A DNA stretch of 64,000 nucleotides from Halichoerus grypus (Eukaryota; Chordata; Mammalia; Carnivora; Phocidae). The stretch is taken from the NCBI RefSeq assembly GCF_964656455.1, contig NC_135714.1:126908131-126972130 (forward strand). Reading direction: 5' to 3'. The notes beneath the pieces were generated by a model. It had not been told where the DNA came from. It was given only the letters and a program-made list of their open reading frames with translations, and did not search any database. The position numbers and the translations under genes are program-made. Below are positions 1-11,541 of the stretch, in pieces (positions within the stretch are counted from its first letter, which is position 1; each line of letters begins with the position of its first letter).

Positions 1-580
1 GAAGAAATTCAAAGCCAAATGTCAGTGTGTCTCAACTCTCATGAAACATGGGTCTGGTTTTTGGCAAAATTGTCACTGTTTATCTTTAGTCTTTCTGGCC
101 TCCCTTTTTCTGCATCTTTTCCTAAATCTTTGCCCTATGAATACCTGCTCTAAAGAAAGTATATGGTATTGGCCATTTACATGTTATGAATATTTAAACA
201 ATATCAAAAAGAAAAATCCAAGAAGTTTTAATGTTAATATATAAATAAGAGTAATAGCTTATTTTAGGATAAAGCCCTGGGTGCTCCCTAATGCACAAGA
301 ATCTGGAATTCTCTGAGATAACTGAGACTGAGAATCATGGGGACTGACAAAAACTGAAGGTTACCACTGGACCTAGGGAAAAAAACACAATTTCCTTAGT
401 TTTGGGTAAAATGATGGAATCATAATTCCAGAAATATTTGATAGAGCTACTTTATTACTGTTGCAAGTCCCAGGACCAAAACTATAAAAGTGAATGTCTA
501 AATTAGTGGCAAATCAAAGAGCAAAAACATTTTCTGTATTTCTTCTTCTTTCATGAAGAAACCCTAAATATATGTGTTCT

Positions 581-602
581 TGTGTGTGTGTATGTGTGTG
601 TG
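581..602. repeat. (TG)n microsatellite
   Basis: A run of TG dinucleotides with one TA interruption, about 22 bp. Confidence 0.85.
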
Positions 603-2156
603 TCCCCATGTCTATATGCCCACATCTGTGAGCTTGTAAATCTGTGCACTGGTGTGCATGTGCATGAGTTAGAAAGGAAAAGTACAAATAATGCAGAAGA
701 CCATGATAGTTGTCATTGAGTGATAACACCCCAACAAAACAAATTTTATCAAGTTTCTGCCCGTCTGTGGATAAATCCACATCAGGTTAGATTTGTAGAA
801 GAAAAACAAAACAAACGGTCAAATGAAGTTATGGGTGTGAAAGACAGGGAAGGGAAAATGAAGAAAAAAATCATCCTGAAATTGTCAGTTTCAAGCCAGG
901 GAAATATGATCAGAGCCATAAAAAGTCTAAGATGTAACAAAGCCACAAGTCTAACGTGATAACTGGACGCTTGCTAGATCTAGCTGGACCCTATTTCTAT
1001 CTGTGAATTGAGGATAATCTTTGAAGAGAAACATGGGTCTTCTGACTGCTTAAATTCTTCTAGGATCGTCACTATAATCCAGGTCAATTAAAGGAAATTG
1101 GCAGAGGTTCCTTGATGAAAACAAAAGGAGGTTTTCATACAACATGTGCTGTAGGTTAAATAATGGACTCGGCTCCTTGGGACAGGATGTACTACTGAAT
1201 ACGTGCTAGGTTCATTACAGAGAGAGCCTGAAGCATCCACAAGGGTTACAGGCAACAGTTATTAAATCCTTTTCCTAGGTTAGGATCTAGGAGGTTTATC
1301 ACAGGTCTCCTTCCTGAAGTGACCTGATTCTTCTGCCGTGAATATATGGTGTGACTTGCAAAGCCTCTCTCAGTATAACAGTACACTCTTTTCACTATTG
1401 TCTTTTTCTCTGGGGCTGGGCATTTTTCCCAGCTGGCTCTCATTTGGCTCTTGAGAAACCAAATCCTGTCCTGGCTTTGTGTATATCAATCCTACTGCTT
1501 TAGTGTTTTATTATTATTATTTAATATTTATGGATGTGACATCATAATCATCGTGTGCCCATTGCCAACTTCCTTAACCTCATTTCGACAGTCTCTACCC
1601 ACAGGGCTACAGATGCTCTGTGAAAAAAAGGTGCAGCTTTCAGAGAGCACTTCAGTGAGATATTGTTAGCGAGTTGCTAATTAGCATGTTTTCTCTGCAT
1701 CATTTTGGATGGTCTCAGCCTTGTTTTCAGCTTTTCTGCAGCATGCATTATTTTTGCTTCTTTTAAAACATACCATTAAATTTCACTTCATGTAACTACA
1801 TCTGGAAAGAAAATATCAATCATTTCCCAGTAATTTAATGTGGCTACTTCATTGCTGATTTACTATTTGGTAAAATCTCAGAATTTCCTTGAGCATTATT
1901 CTAGAATCTAGCCCATGAGAAGTGTTATCACAGATATTCAAAGTTTTGTGGTAAATCTAATGAGATCTCATGATAATTTTGGTGATACCTTATTAAAACT
2001 CCCTGTAGTATAATTAAGCCCTACCATCCTGCGTTTAATTGAGGGGAGGAAATTCTGAACTGTAACGTCAACAGCTGCAACCACTTTATGAAAATGTTAA
2101 GACAGTTAGCAAAGCCAAAACAGATACAGATTCCTATTATGTAAATTATAAATTTA

Positions 2157-2200
2157 CATACACCCCCACATACACACATATACACAGACATACACACATC
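2157..2200. repeat. Imperfect (CA)n tract
   Basis: Interrupted CA/TACACA repeats over about 44 bp. A reading frame on the minus strand across it is low-complexity and not gene-like. Confidence 0.7.
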
Positions 2201-2717
2201 TGCAGCAGATGAGTTTGCCTTCAAATGGAGTTATGGGTAGGTGACATTTCCATCTACCTTACCATCAAGTCAAGTATAAATCAACACATTCTCCCCTCCC
2301 ATGTCCTCTGTTGCACAGGTGTATGGAGACCCAACCCACCTCCAGGATTCTCACCTCAGATTGGCTTGTTTGTCCAGCTACTGTTTTCTTTGATATTGGA
2401 AGTCCTGCCCTGTCCCCACCATAACTCCTAGAATGACTTTTCCCTGTATTTGAATTTACAAGGCTATAAAACCTGCTCCAGAGAGTGCTAGGGGCACTCT
2501 CACCTAACCTTAAGTCCAAACCACTAGGCATGAAACCAGCTTCTGAAAGCCAGTTCACTCTCCATCCTTGCCCAAGGAATATATATTCCATGACAGCTGG
2601 CAGTGGGTCCTACCTTGAATTCTCTGGGTCTCCAGGGCATACCAGTGAATTGTGTATAGGGTTTTTCATCTGTTGATGAAACAAGTAAAATGATAAAAAT
2701 CTCTGGATATCATTTTT

Positions 2718-2912
2718 TTAAAGATTTATTTATTTTAGAGAAAGGGGGGGAGTGAGCGTGGGGAGGGGCAGAGCGAGAGGGAGAGAGAGAGAGAAAAAGA
2801 CTCCCTGCTGAGTGTAGAGCCCAACGAGAGGCTTGATCCCACAACCCTGAGATCATGACCTGAGCTGAAATTAAGAGTCAGATGCTTAACCGACTGAGCC
2901 ACCCAGGCGCCC
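2718..2912 (-). mobile_element. Can-SINE, minus strand
   Basis: Read on the minus strand it has the tRNA-Lys-related head (ends 'gagccacccaggcgccc' on the plus strand), GA/CT-rich middle and A-rich tail. It is bounded by a perfect 17-bp TSD, 'ctctggatatcattttt', at 2701-2717 and 2913-2929, so the insertion is intact and fairly young. It sits at the 3' edge of an antisense L1 and only 39 bp from a second SINE in the opposite orientation. Confidence 0.95.
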
Positions 2913-2951
2913 CTCTGGATATCATTTTTAATTGAAAATTTTATGGAGATA

Positions 2952-3140
2952 GGGTGCCTGGGTGGCTCAGTTGGTTAACCGACTGCCTTCGGCTCAGGTC
3001 ATGATCCTGGAGTCCCAGGATCGAGTCCCGCATCGGGCTCCCTGCTCAGCAGGGAGTCTGCTTCTCCCTCTGACCCTCCCCCCTCTCATGCTCTCTCTCT
3101 CTCATTCTCTCTCTCAAATAAATAAATAAAATCTTAAAAA
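2952..3140 (+). mobile_element. Can-SINE, plus strand
   Basis: Complete element: 'gtgcctgggtggctcag' head, internal pol III promoter-like tRNA region, CT-rich segment, then 'aaataaataaataaaatctta' type tail. TSD 'aaaattttatggagata' at 2935-2951 and 3141-3157, 17 bp perfect. The TSD sequence is itself the 3' terminus of the antisense L1, so the SINE inserted after that L1. Confidence 0.95.
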
Positions 3141-3778
3141 AAAATTTTATGGAGATAAATCATAAATGCAATTGTAAGAAATAATACAGAGAGATCTCTT
3201 GTATACTTTGCCCAACTTGCCCCAGGGCTGACATTTTGTAAAACTAAAGTATAATGTCACAATCGAAATTTTAATATTGATACAATCCACTTGATCTTAT
3301 TCAGATTTCCTCAGTTTCATTTGCACTTGTCTGTGTAAGTTCTATACAATTTTATCACCTGTGTAAGTTTGTGTTATCAACCACCACAGTCAAAATATTG
3401 ACTCTTGTTGCCTTTTATTACCATACTTACCTCCCACATTCCTCTTTATGCCCCATCCCTAACTCCAGGCAACCATTAATCTTATCCTCCACTTCTAAAA
3501 TTCTGTTACTTCCAAAAATGTTATATAAATGAAATAAGACTTTTGGAACTTGTTTTTTTCACTCAGTATAATTTCCTGGGGATTCATGTCAATTGTTATA
3601 TATCAAGAATTGATTCCTTTTCTTAGTTGACTCCACAGTATATTAAGTGCAAAAGTTTGGTTAGCCATTCATTTATTGAAGAACACCTGGCTGATGCTAG
3701 TTTTGGCAAGTGGCAAATAAAGCTGCTATGACCATTTATATACAGGACTTCTGTGAATGTAAGTTTACATTTTCTTTG

Positions 3779-3812
3779 AGGAATTAATGCCTGAGTTGAG
3801 AGCTGAAGGATG
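3779..3812 (+). repeat. 34-bp direct repeat, second copy at 4691-4724
   Basis: Positions 3779-3812 and 4691-4724 match at 33 of 34 bases (mismatch at 3784/4696), including a perfect 28-bp core. The 4691 copy fits its own repeat context. The 3779 copy interrupts an antisense L1 exactly where the family normally runs straight from 'aataaatgcc' to 'ctgggt.gtatgg'. The copy at 3779 therefore looks like the inserted one. Confidence 0.85.
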
Positions 3813-4509
3813 GAATAAAAACCTAGTAGTTCAGTCACTGGGTTGTATGGTAGATGCATGTTCCGTTTTTATAGAAACTGTCAAAGTGTTTTCCAGAGGC
3901 GCCATACCATTTTTACATTCCCACCAGCCATGTATGAGTGATTCCATGTCTCCAGGTTCTCCATATCCTTGCCAGCATTTAGTTTTGTCAACTATTTTTT
4001 TTTTAATTTTAGCTATTTTCATAGGTGTATGGTGATATCTTGTGGTGTTAATTTGCATTTCCCTAGTGGCTAATGATGTTGAACATCTTTACTTTTGCTT
4101 ATTTGCCATCTGTATACCATTTTCAGGGAAATATCTGTTCATGTCTTTTGCCCATTTTCTAGTTGGACTTTTGTTTTTTTACTGTTGAATTCTGAGACTA
4201 CTTTGTATATTCTAGATATAGTCCTTTGTCAGATACATTGTTTGTAAATATTTTCTCCCAGTCTGTAGTTTGTCATTTCATCCTCTTCACAAGCACTTTC
4301 TCAGAGAAACAGTTTTAATTTCTGGATGTCATTTTAGCAGTGCCACGAATAAGACCAGAAGGAAAACATTGGTGTCCATTATTTAAAGACCGTCATTAAG
4401 ATATGGGTTAAAATGCAAAGTTTACAAACCATATCTAGTTCAGTATACAGATAATAATAGCTGGTGGAAAATAAGGTATGTGAGGGTATGTTGTAATAAA
4501 TGGTTATCT

Positions 4510-5075
4510 GTGAATTCATTTTTTCATCCAATGAATAATTACTGAGTGAGACTTATGTGTTAGGCCCTATGCTGGTGATGCAATGGTGATTTAAATCACA
4601 AGAATGTATAATTAAAACTGAGATAAGAACTCTGAAGTAATGGAATATTGTACAGTAAGAACATTTAAGAGAGAAACTAAAATTCCTCTTAGGAAATAAT
4701 GCCTGAGTTGAGAGCTGAAGGATGAGTAAGGGCCGACAGGGTAAGGAGCGGAGGAGGAAGATAGGAGTAGGGGTGGCAGATGGGGAGATGTATTGGACTC
4801 AAAGGGGGTGCCACAGTGCAGAGGCCCTGCAGTGGGAGGGAGCACGGGGAACTGGGGAATGAAAAGAAGGGCAGCTGTAGGGTGTGTAGGTGATGGCACA
4901 GTGAAGCAAGAATGGGCTGGAACTTGGTCTTTATTCTGAGAACTAGTCCAAGACTTGGTAAGTTTTATGAGGGAGAAGCAAATGAGGTGATCAAATTTGC
5001 ATTCTGAAAAATATACTCTAACTGCTTGAATAGAATGAGGAATGGAAACAGCAGGGAGAGGCTGTGGGCTCACAG
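4510..5075. repeat. Old degenerate interspersed repeat (family uncertain)
   Basis: The stretch contains 'cattttttcatccaatgaataattactgagt', 'ggccctatgctggtgatg', 'gctgaaggatgagtaag', 'gaggccctgcagtgggagg' and 'gcattctgaaaaatatactctaactgctt'. These match pieces of a common ancient mammalian repeat whose order they follow, but I cannot fix its name. A 153-codon open frame on the minus strand (4612-5073) falls wholly inside it and has no protein features I recognise, so I treat that frame as chance. Confidence 0.5.
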
Positions 5076-5079
5076 TTAA

Positions 5080-7480
5080 GAAGCTTCTGTGGTTGTACAG
5101 GTGAATGTCGGTGGTTTGAACTGAGATGCTTATGATATGCTCTTGATAAGGTTTTCAAAGGATTAATGGTCAACCTCAGAAAATAAATTAAAGATAAAAT
5201 TTGGGCAGCATTTTGTAGAATTGGGTGTTCATAGAATTGGATGGATCCCCTTTTAGACACATACATAGTGTAAAGACTACTGCAAGAGTAGTTTCTTCTC
5301 TGGAAAGGGACAAGGACAACTATTTACCTGCCTTTAGGGCTGAATCTAGAAACCCCAGTACTTTGTCTTGCCACTAAGAGCTGAGGTGACACTCTATTCC
5401 AATAAATTTTATGAAGTTTCCCTTCCCCTTCCTACCTAAACCATTTATAGATTTAGGACCCAAAACCCAAATGCTCTGAGTAGCTCTTCTAAGACCTAAG
5501 TCATAAGAAAGGAAGAATATTAAAAAAAAAAAAAAATAGAAGGAGAAAAGAGAAAAGGTAAACAAACAAAGAAACAAACCTAAGGGAGTAAGAGAAAAGA
5601 AGGGAGAGAGGGGAATATAAACAGAGTTTGTGACAAGTAAGAATGAAGAAACAGGTTGCATATGGCAGGGAGTGCCATCCATTATCAGTTGGTGTTTCCT
5701 TACTGATAGAGGATCCCATGTGGGTATAGTTCCCTTTCTCTAGCCATGATTGGTGGCAGGGCTGCTATTCTTTGTGGAAGAAGAGTGTAGCAACCCAAAA
5801 AGCAAAATTGGAGTCATCTATAGGGGAGCATTGGAAGCTGGAAAGGGTCCATGATAAAAAGCAGCAATTATGTTAAAAAGCCATTGGGCGGATGGGGCAG
5901 GAGTGGATTAAAGCACACCTTTAACATGAACTGAAGATGACATTTTACTCTAAATTCACAGAGTCATATTTCCAAGTGTACTTGAAACATTTGGTGTCTG
6001 TGCTTGTTTCTACTTGGCATATTGTAATTTCCTTTGTGTGTATGTTTTAATAAAGAGCTTGAAGAGAAAAGAAACACCCCTAAAGCTTTTGAATGGCAAA
6101 TAGATCTTATAAAACATTCTATAATAATCTAAGGATAAATGATACAAAAGCACATAGATCAAATTTTTCAAAATATCAAGTGAAATAAAAAGAAAAACAA
6201 ATATGTAATGAGCAGGAACATATTGTTCTTATCAAATATTTCAAAATTTCTCTCAATGTGCAGAAAGTCCCCAGCCCCAGTTGTGTTTACCTGTCTGTCT
6301 CAAGGTTAAAAGGAAAGGAAAGGACCTCTCCGTGATCTAAGTGACAAATGAAATCTGATTTGCACTGGGTACACATTAATAAATATGTATCCAAGAGGTC
6401 AATTCAGCTCTAGTGTCTTAGGCTGCTAAGTGCAGTCACTTTGCTTAGAGAGAAACTATCTAGTTTACTCAGCAAGTTCAGAAGGACTCATTTCTGATAT
6501 GGTGGGCCTTTAGAAAATGGAACTTTTTTTTCTTTTGGTCACCATATTCATATTCTAATTCTAGCATATGGGAAAGATTGGCAGTGCTTTGGGGCAGTAG
6601 GGGCAGCTGGCATCAAGAGAAAAAGTGCTGAAATGCTCAGAATGGTATTTAAGGAGTAATTGCAGTTATGAATGGCTCTCTAAGGCAATGTCAATGCAGA
6701 TTTGCCTCTATGAATATGACCACTTTTTTTTATGCTTGGAAAATTCAGGAAGATGTTTTTCAATTCAGATAATCACATTTTGCACAATTCCTTTTTATAT
6801 TCTATTGAGGCAGATTCTTTTGGAAATGGTACCCTAAAAGAAATCCACAGACTGGTATCAACCAAGTGGTTATACTTATTAGTTATTCCCTATTCAAACT
6901 GTTACAGGACCAGATTCTCTCTCTTGTCCTATTAAATGGAAGAAGAGGAAAAATATCTGAAGATAAGAAAATCGCAGAAATAAAAGTATAAAGCAATTAT
7001 ATTTTTCTCCATCTCACCCATCTCCTTGAGGTAGTATTAGATTTATAAATGATGAATGCTTCGCTCACAAAACTGTTTTACCTTAGAAATTCTAATCTAT
7101 TTTATAAGCAGTCATTTAATTTGGGGGAATTTTCTGATAGCACAGTGTCCTGTTTCTTGGTTGCTCCCCAATTTTCTAAAATGTAATCATTTTGTTGTGC
7201 AAAGACAGGTGAAAAGTTGCCCAAGGAAGAATTTATCAATATGGGAAACTCTCCCAAGGTAAAGGACCCTAAGAGTTGATGCTATCATACAGTTGGAGAT
7301 CACTGTTAAAAGCTTGAGGAAAATGATGGTTCACATTAAGTGAAGTGGAATTCCAAACACTGTGTGACAGACCATGAAGAAGGGATCAAAAGGCTCATGA
7401 AATAGATATACTATGTAAGGCTGGAAAACCCACCTGGTAACGAATTCTAAAGGAAGTCCCAGACTTAAAAAGGGGTGAGA
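5080..7480. other. Unassigned sequence, no gene seen
   Basis: AT-rich single-copy-looking DNA with an A-run at 5521-5535. Open frames are short, low in complexity and overlap on both strands. No repeat family recognised by eye. Confidence 0.55.
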
Positions 7481-7481
7481 G

Positions 7482-7583
7482 TGCCTGGCTGGCTCAGTCA
7501 GTAGGGCACGTGACTCTTGATCTCAGGGTTGTGAGTTCAAGCCCCACGTTGGGTGTAGAGATTACTTAAAAATAAAATCTTCA
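7482..7583 (+). mobile_element. Short Can-SINE (older type)
   Basis: About 100 bp. The tRNA-related head 'agtgcctggctggctcag' and 'gtgagttcaagccccac' (B-box-like) are followed directly by the 'acttaaaaataaaatctt' tail, without the CT-rich middle of the longer SINEs. It abuts a second SINE in the same orientation. Confidence 0.85.
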
Positions 7584-7584
7584 G

Positions 7585-7772
7585 GGGCACCTGGGTGGCT
7601 CCATCAGTTTAAGCGTCCAACTCTTAATTTTGGCTCAGGGCATGATCTCAGGGTCATGAGATAAAGCTCTGCTTTGGCTCTGTGCTGGGCCAGAAGCCTG
7701 CCTAAGGTTCTATTTTTCACTCTCTTTCTGCCCCACCCCCACGTTCTCTCTCTCTCTCTTAAAAAAAAAAAA
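7585..7772 (+). mobile_element. Can-SINE (older, diverged)
   Basis: Head 'ggggcacctgggtggctcc', body with 'catgatctcagggtcatgaga', CT-rich segment and an A13 tail. It begins directly after the tail of the preceding SINE, so it either inserted into that A-tail or moved with it as a dimer. A weak match 'agtcccaga' (7455-7463) to 'agtaccaga' (about 7773) could be the outer TSD of a dimer. Confidence 0.85.
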
Positions 7773-7794
7773 AGTACCAGAGGACACTCCATTT

Positions 7795-8985
7795 ATTAAA
7801 GCAGCTTTGGAAAGAGGCAGCAACATCATAGAAAAGCTCCATGGTGGTTGTGCTTCATAGATCAGAGCTGATGGTAGGAGTTGTCTTAACAGACAGCCCA
7901 GGGATTGACAGGATCCCAAAATAACAAAGGCTAATTATTAAATGTCAAAAGCCAGTTGGGCATATTTACTGTAATGAGCAGCAAGGCTAGAGTGGTAGCT
8001 GGGAGACCTGGGATGCAGAGGGCTCTGGAGATGGCTAATAGAACATGGCATCTCTAGGGACAAGTTAGATGGGAATCCAGCAAAGGTGTTGCTCAATCTA
8101 CACAATTAAATCAAGAGTAGGTTGTCAATATACTAGGCAACTTCCCAATAAAATGTCAAAATCTCTTACCCTTTTTCTGGATTTGAGCCAGTTTACCAAT
8201 CCATAACCCATTTACTATAGGAGAGACCAGATCCTCAGAAGGAAGGACACAACAAGATCATAGCAAGTGAATATGGTAATAATTCCCTTAGCAATTCTGC
8301 AAAGGAATCTATGGGCACTTATTTAACAACTATACACTGAGAAAGGGAAAGACACAAACATTTTGAGGAACATTGGACACAGAGGCTATGGGGAATAGAT
8401 AATAAAGTCTTGGCTCAGGGTTGACTCAAGGAATCTAGAGATCCACCCACTGATTATCTCCCCAGTCCCACAAAATATAATTGAATGTAGCAGGAAGAAA
8501 CTCCACATTGGGACTGAAGCCTATGCCTGTGGGTAAGAGCAATCATAATGAGGAATGCCAAATAAAGTCTCAGAAATGACCTCCTTCCCAACTTCCCTTT
8601 CTGGGACTGAATTGCTTATTCCTCCACTTTCTGGAAATATGGAAGTATAAAGCTCAGAGTATGTGAACTTTAACTTACATAGCTAAGTTCCTATTTCTTC
8701 AATAATTGGGTCATACCTCCTTCTGGGGGAGCTTGAATCTAATGGTTAATGAGAAGGATATAAAGGTGAGCTCCTTTGTCCAATTTCCTATAAGTTGGCT
8801 GTGCACATTCCTAGCTTTAGAGACCCTCATGATATTGGCTGAGGACGTTGTGGGGCTTACCTTCTCTCTACCCGGTGGTACTTCTTTTACCACCCATAGG
8901 TGGTGATACCAAGGATACTCTCCAGTAAACTTTGTGCATGCAAACCTCAGTGCTCTGAGTCTGCTTCACAGGGACCTGATATGCA
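7795..8985 (+). mobile_element. Possible degenerate LTR retrotransposon (ERVL/MaLR-like)
   Basis: Several phrases recall MaLR/ERVL internal and LTR sequence: 'gggctctggagatggctaa', 'acatggcatctctagggac', 'ccataacccatttactatagg', 'gtcttggctcagggttgac', and near the end 'tgctctgagtctgcttcacaggg'. No gag or pol reading frame survives. Boundaries and orientation are guesses, and a search against a repeat library would settle it. No open frame here is convincing. Confidence 0.3.
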
Positions 8986-9599
8986 GCAGCATCCTTTCTT
9001 TTTTCAAAATGAAATAACTATGGGACTTGCCTGGCAAAATAAATTCATCAGTTTATTTTAGCTGACTCTTCCAAAGTATTAGGTATACCTTAAGTGATCA
9101 TTTGTCTGTGGCCTTCTTAATATGAAAATTACCTTGGTTTGATGAAAGATAACTTGGGAAAGAAATTAATGAGTTGATTCTGTTGTTTGGGCTCAGCCTA
9201 GCATTCCTATCAGAATTTCATGTCAAAAGATTCAAGGTATGGAGATAGTTCTTTCTTTGGGGAGAAACCTGCCTTCCATTGTTGGGGAATTCAGACCTAC
9301 CTTGAGCTACACCATTAAGTAAAAAGGAGGCTCCTTATTCTCTACAGTCATAATATACAGAATGATGGGATCCTTTGTTGAAATCCTCCAAACCTGAAAT
9401 GAGTGCACTTTACCCCCCTTCTCTACACTCATTATTGTTTTCATAAGAGTAAATCCAGGACAATTTCATTTCCCATTTTGATATTTTGAAATTAACTTCT
9501 ATTTTAAATACTGGGTCTAGACTGGCTTTTATCCATTGCTTTTAGAAGGCTTTACAACCTAAAGGATATAAAACCCCTAGATAATGGGGGGAAAGGTAT

Positions 9600-9800
9600 T
9601 ACTATTTACTGAGTATCTGCTATGTGCCTGCCATTATTCTTGGCTTATTTATATGCAATATTTCATTTAATCTTCACAATCATCATGTATTGTAATTATT
9701 ATTCCCATTACATAAAAAATTGAGAGGTAAAATAACTTGACTAAAGTCAGACAGCTCATAAGCTGAAAAAGCAAGGTTAGAACCCAGGTCCTAGTCCTAG
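9600..9800 (-). mobile_element. MIR
   Basis: Antisense MIR order: 'tactgagtatctgctatgtgcctg', 'tttaatcttcacaatcatc', 'attgagaggtaaaataacttgactaaagtcag', 'ggttagaacccaggtc'. This is an ancient tRNA-derived SINE, diverged and without a visible TSD. Confidence 0.85.
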
Positions 9801-9859
9801 AATCTAAGTTCGAAGCTCTTTCCACAGCTAATTTGACTGTGTAACTAAAATCCATATTC

Positions 9860-11491
9860 TCTTCATGGCAGTTTTTTAAGGTATTAAAAATTGTATCTTA
9901 CCTGAAATATTGTGACTTTACAGATAATTAGACTCCACTGAAATTTTAATTCATTTTCCAAAAATCACAGAGAAATTTGTGGGATAATAAGAGGAGAAAT
10001 CCCCCCCTTTTTTTTGCCTCCGAAAGTAGACCATATTATCCTTCTTTTTAATTCTTTGCTTTGAACTTGGAAAATATTTTCAATTGTACAGAATGAGAAT
10101 TTAGTATTTAAAATATAATTAATTGTGGCTAGTGTGTGTATATAAGTGTGAATTTGTGTTTGTGTGGGCATCTAACTTATGCGACATATATTATTGCCTG
10201 TAGAAGTGAATTAATAGGACATTAGAGTGGTTTAGAAATATTTAATGTACTTGGGAAATGATTCTTTACCTACCTCACCAGTGGTATTAGAAGACACCAG
10301 GGTACTGGGGCGAAGCAATGGTTTCCCTAAATGGATCTGAAACAAATGACAATAGCTCTCCCAGACAATGACTGCACAGGAGGAAGGGAGGCACCCTTCT
10401 TCTTTCTGTTGTTCTCTATACCTTAGATATGGTTGATATCTACCCCTGACTGAGTGGTAACCAAAGAAATAACTCCAGGAAGTAAGTCTTTCCGTATCAT
10501 TATTTTAGTTACAAGAAACCCTTCTGAGAGAGCTAGCAGAGTATAATAGCCTAGGACAGTCTAGAGAGGGGCACTCCTTTTAGTAAAATAAATAACTGGG
10601 AAGAGATAAATAAGTGGCTGTAGAAAGTATTAAGAAATAATTGCGTGTGTATCCTAAGTCAAAAGTAGAATTTTGTGATCAACACACACGTATTCTGGAG
10701 AAGAAAACCAGGGATTGCAATATATCATTCATGTCAGTACATCCAGAACAACTCTCACTGGTTCCAGGTTTGGAGCAGGGACTCAAGGGTGCATTGGACT
10801 GTTGTTTATTAGATAGTGTTTTCTGCTTGTTGTTACTCATGCTTCATTTTGGTATCTTGGGGTCAGTGTGTTTCCATGTGGGAAAACTTTAGGCTACCCA
10901 AGAAAGTCTATTTTGACACTGACTCAAGAGTGTATACAAGGATCTGATTCAGTACTTCAACAAATGGTTAATCTTATGTAACAATGCGGTTCTGTAAGCA
11001 CAAAACTTTTGGTTTAGTTACTAAAGCAAACACCACATATTATATCTAATGAAAACTCTGATGTCCTGCAATTAAGCTACTGGAGTGAGAAGAATTCATT
11101 CTGTGTGTTTACTTTATAATTTCTAAAGTGTTCTGTTTCATTCCATGTCTTGAATGTTTAATATGACTAACCACTTCTTGCTCTAGAAATGAGCATGTTT
11201 TTGATAGATTATTCAGATGTTTAGGCATATAAATTGAAAAGATTTAGATTCTTGACACCATGTATAGCATACAAGTTGATGAAGGGAACCTCACTATCAC
11301 ATGCCAAACAGGTTCTTCAACATTATGTATTTACAGAGAGATTGATGAAAAATAACATAGGCTTTGGAAAGTTAACCTCCTTTCATTACAAGATTTTATT
11401 TCATTTATTTGTTTGATTTTTTAAGCTAGAAACAATTGAGCCATCATCGAACAGGTAAAAAAATCATACAGGTTTACTTTACATACAGCAT

Positions 11492-11541
<50 letters not shown>

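Larger units (their letters stand above)
1..2700. other. Unassigned AT-rich sequence, no gene seen
   Basis: I see no interspersed repeat I can name and no reading frame above about 110 codons. Short frames on both strands lack any family resemblance and overlap each other. Two short TG/CA tracts lie inside. It may contain old repeats decayed past recognition by eye. Confidence 0.6.
2930..4320 (-). mobile_element. L1 (L1M-type) 3' end, minus strand
   Basis: Antisense L1 sequence. It runs from the 3'UTR ('tttatggagataaatcat', 'gatacaatccactt', 'atttcctcagtttca') into the C-terminal part of ORF2 ('tacattcccaccagccatg', 'atttgcatttccctagtgg', 'attttctcccagtctgtag'). It is 5'-truncated near 4320. 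The copy is well diverged, in keeping with an old mammalian L1M family. It is interrupted by the SINE at 2952-3140 and carries a foreign segment at about 3790-3828, described separately. No coding capacity remains. Confidence 0.85.

Noticed and set aside
3031..3140. tRNA gene calls in the heads of Can-SINEs
   Set aside because: The tRNA-like heads are parts of SINEs, with TSDs and A-tails, and do not form complete tRNAs.
4612..5073. 153-codon minus-strand frame, Pro/Ser-rich
   Set aside because: It is antisense to an old interspersed repeat with GA-rich text and has no recognisable domain.
6030..6060. 'aataaa' near 6050 as a gene polyadenylation signal
   Set aside because: The motif is frequent in AT-rich DNA and there is no gene-like frame or exon upstream.
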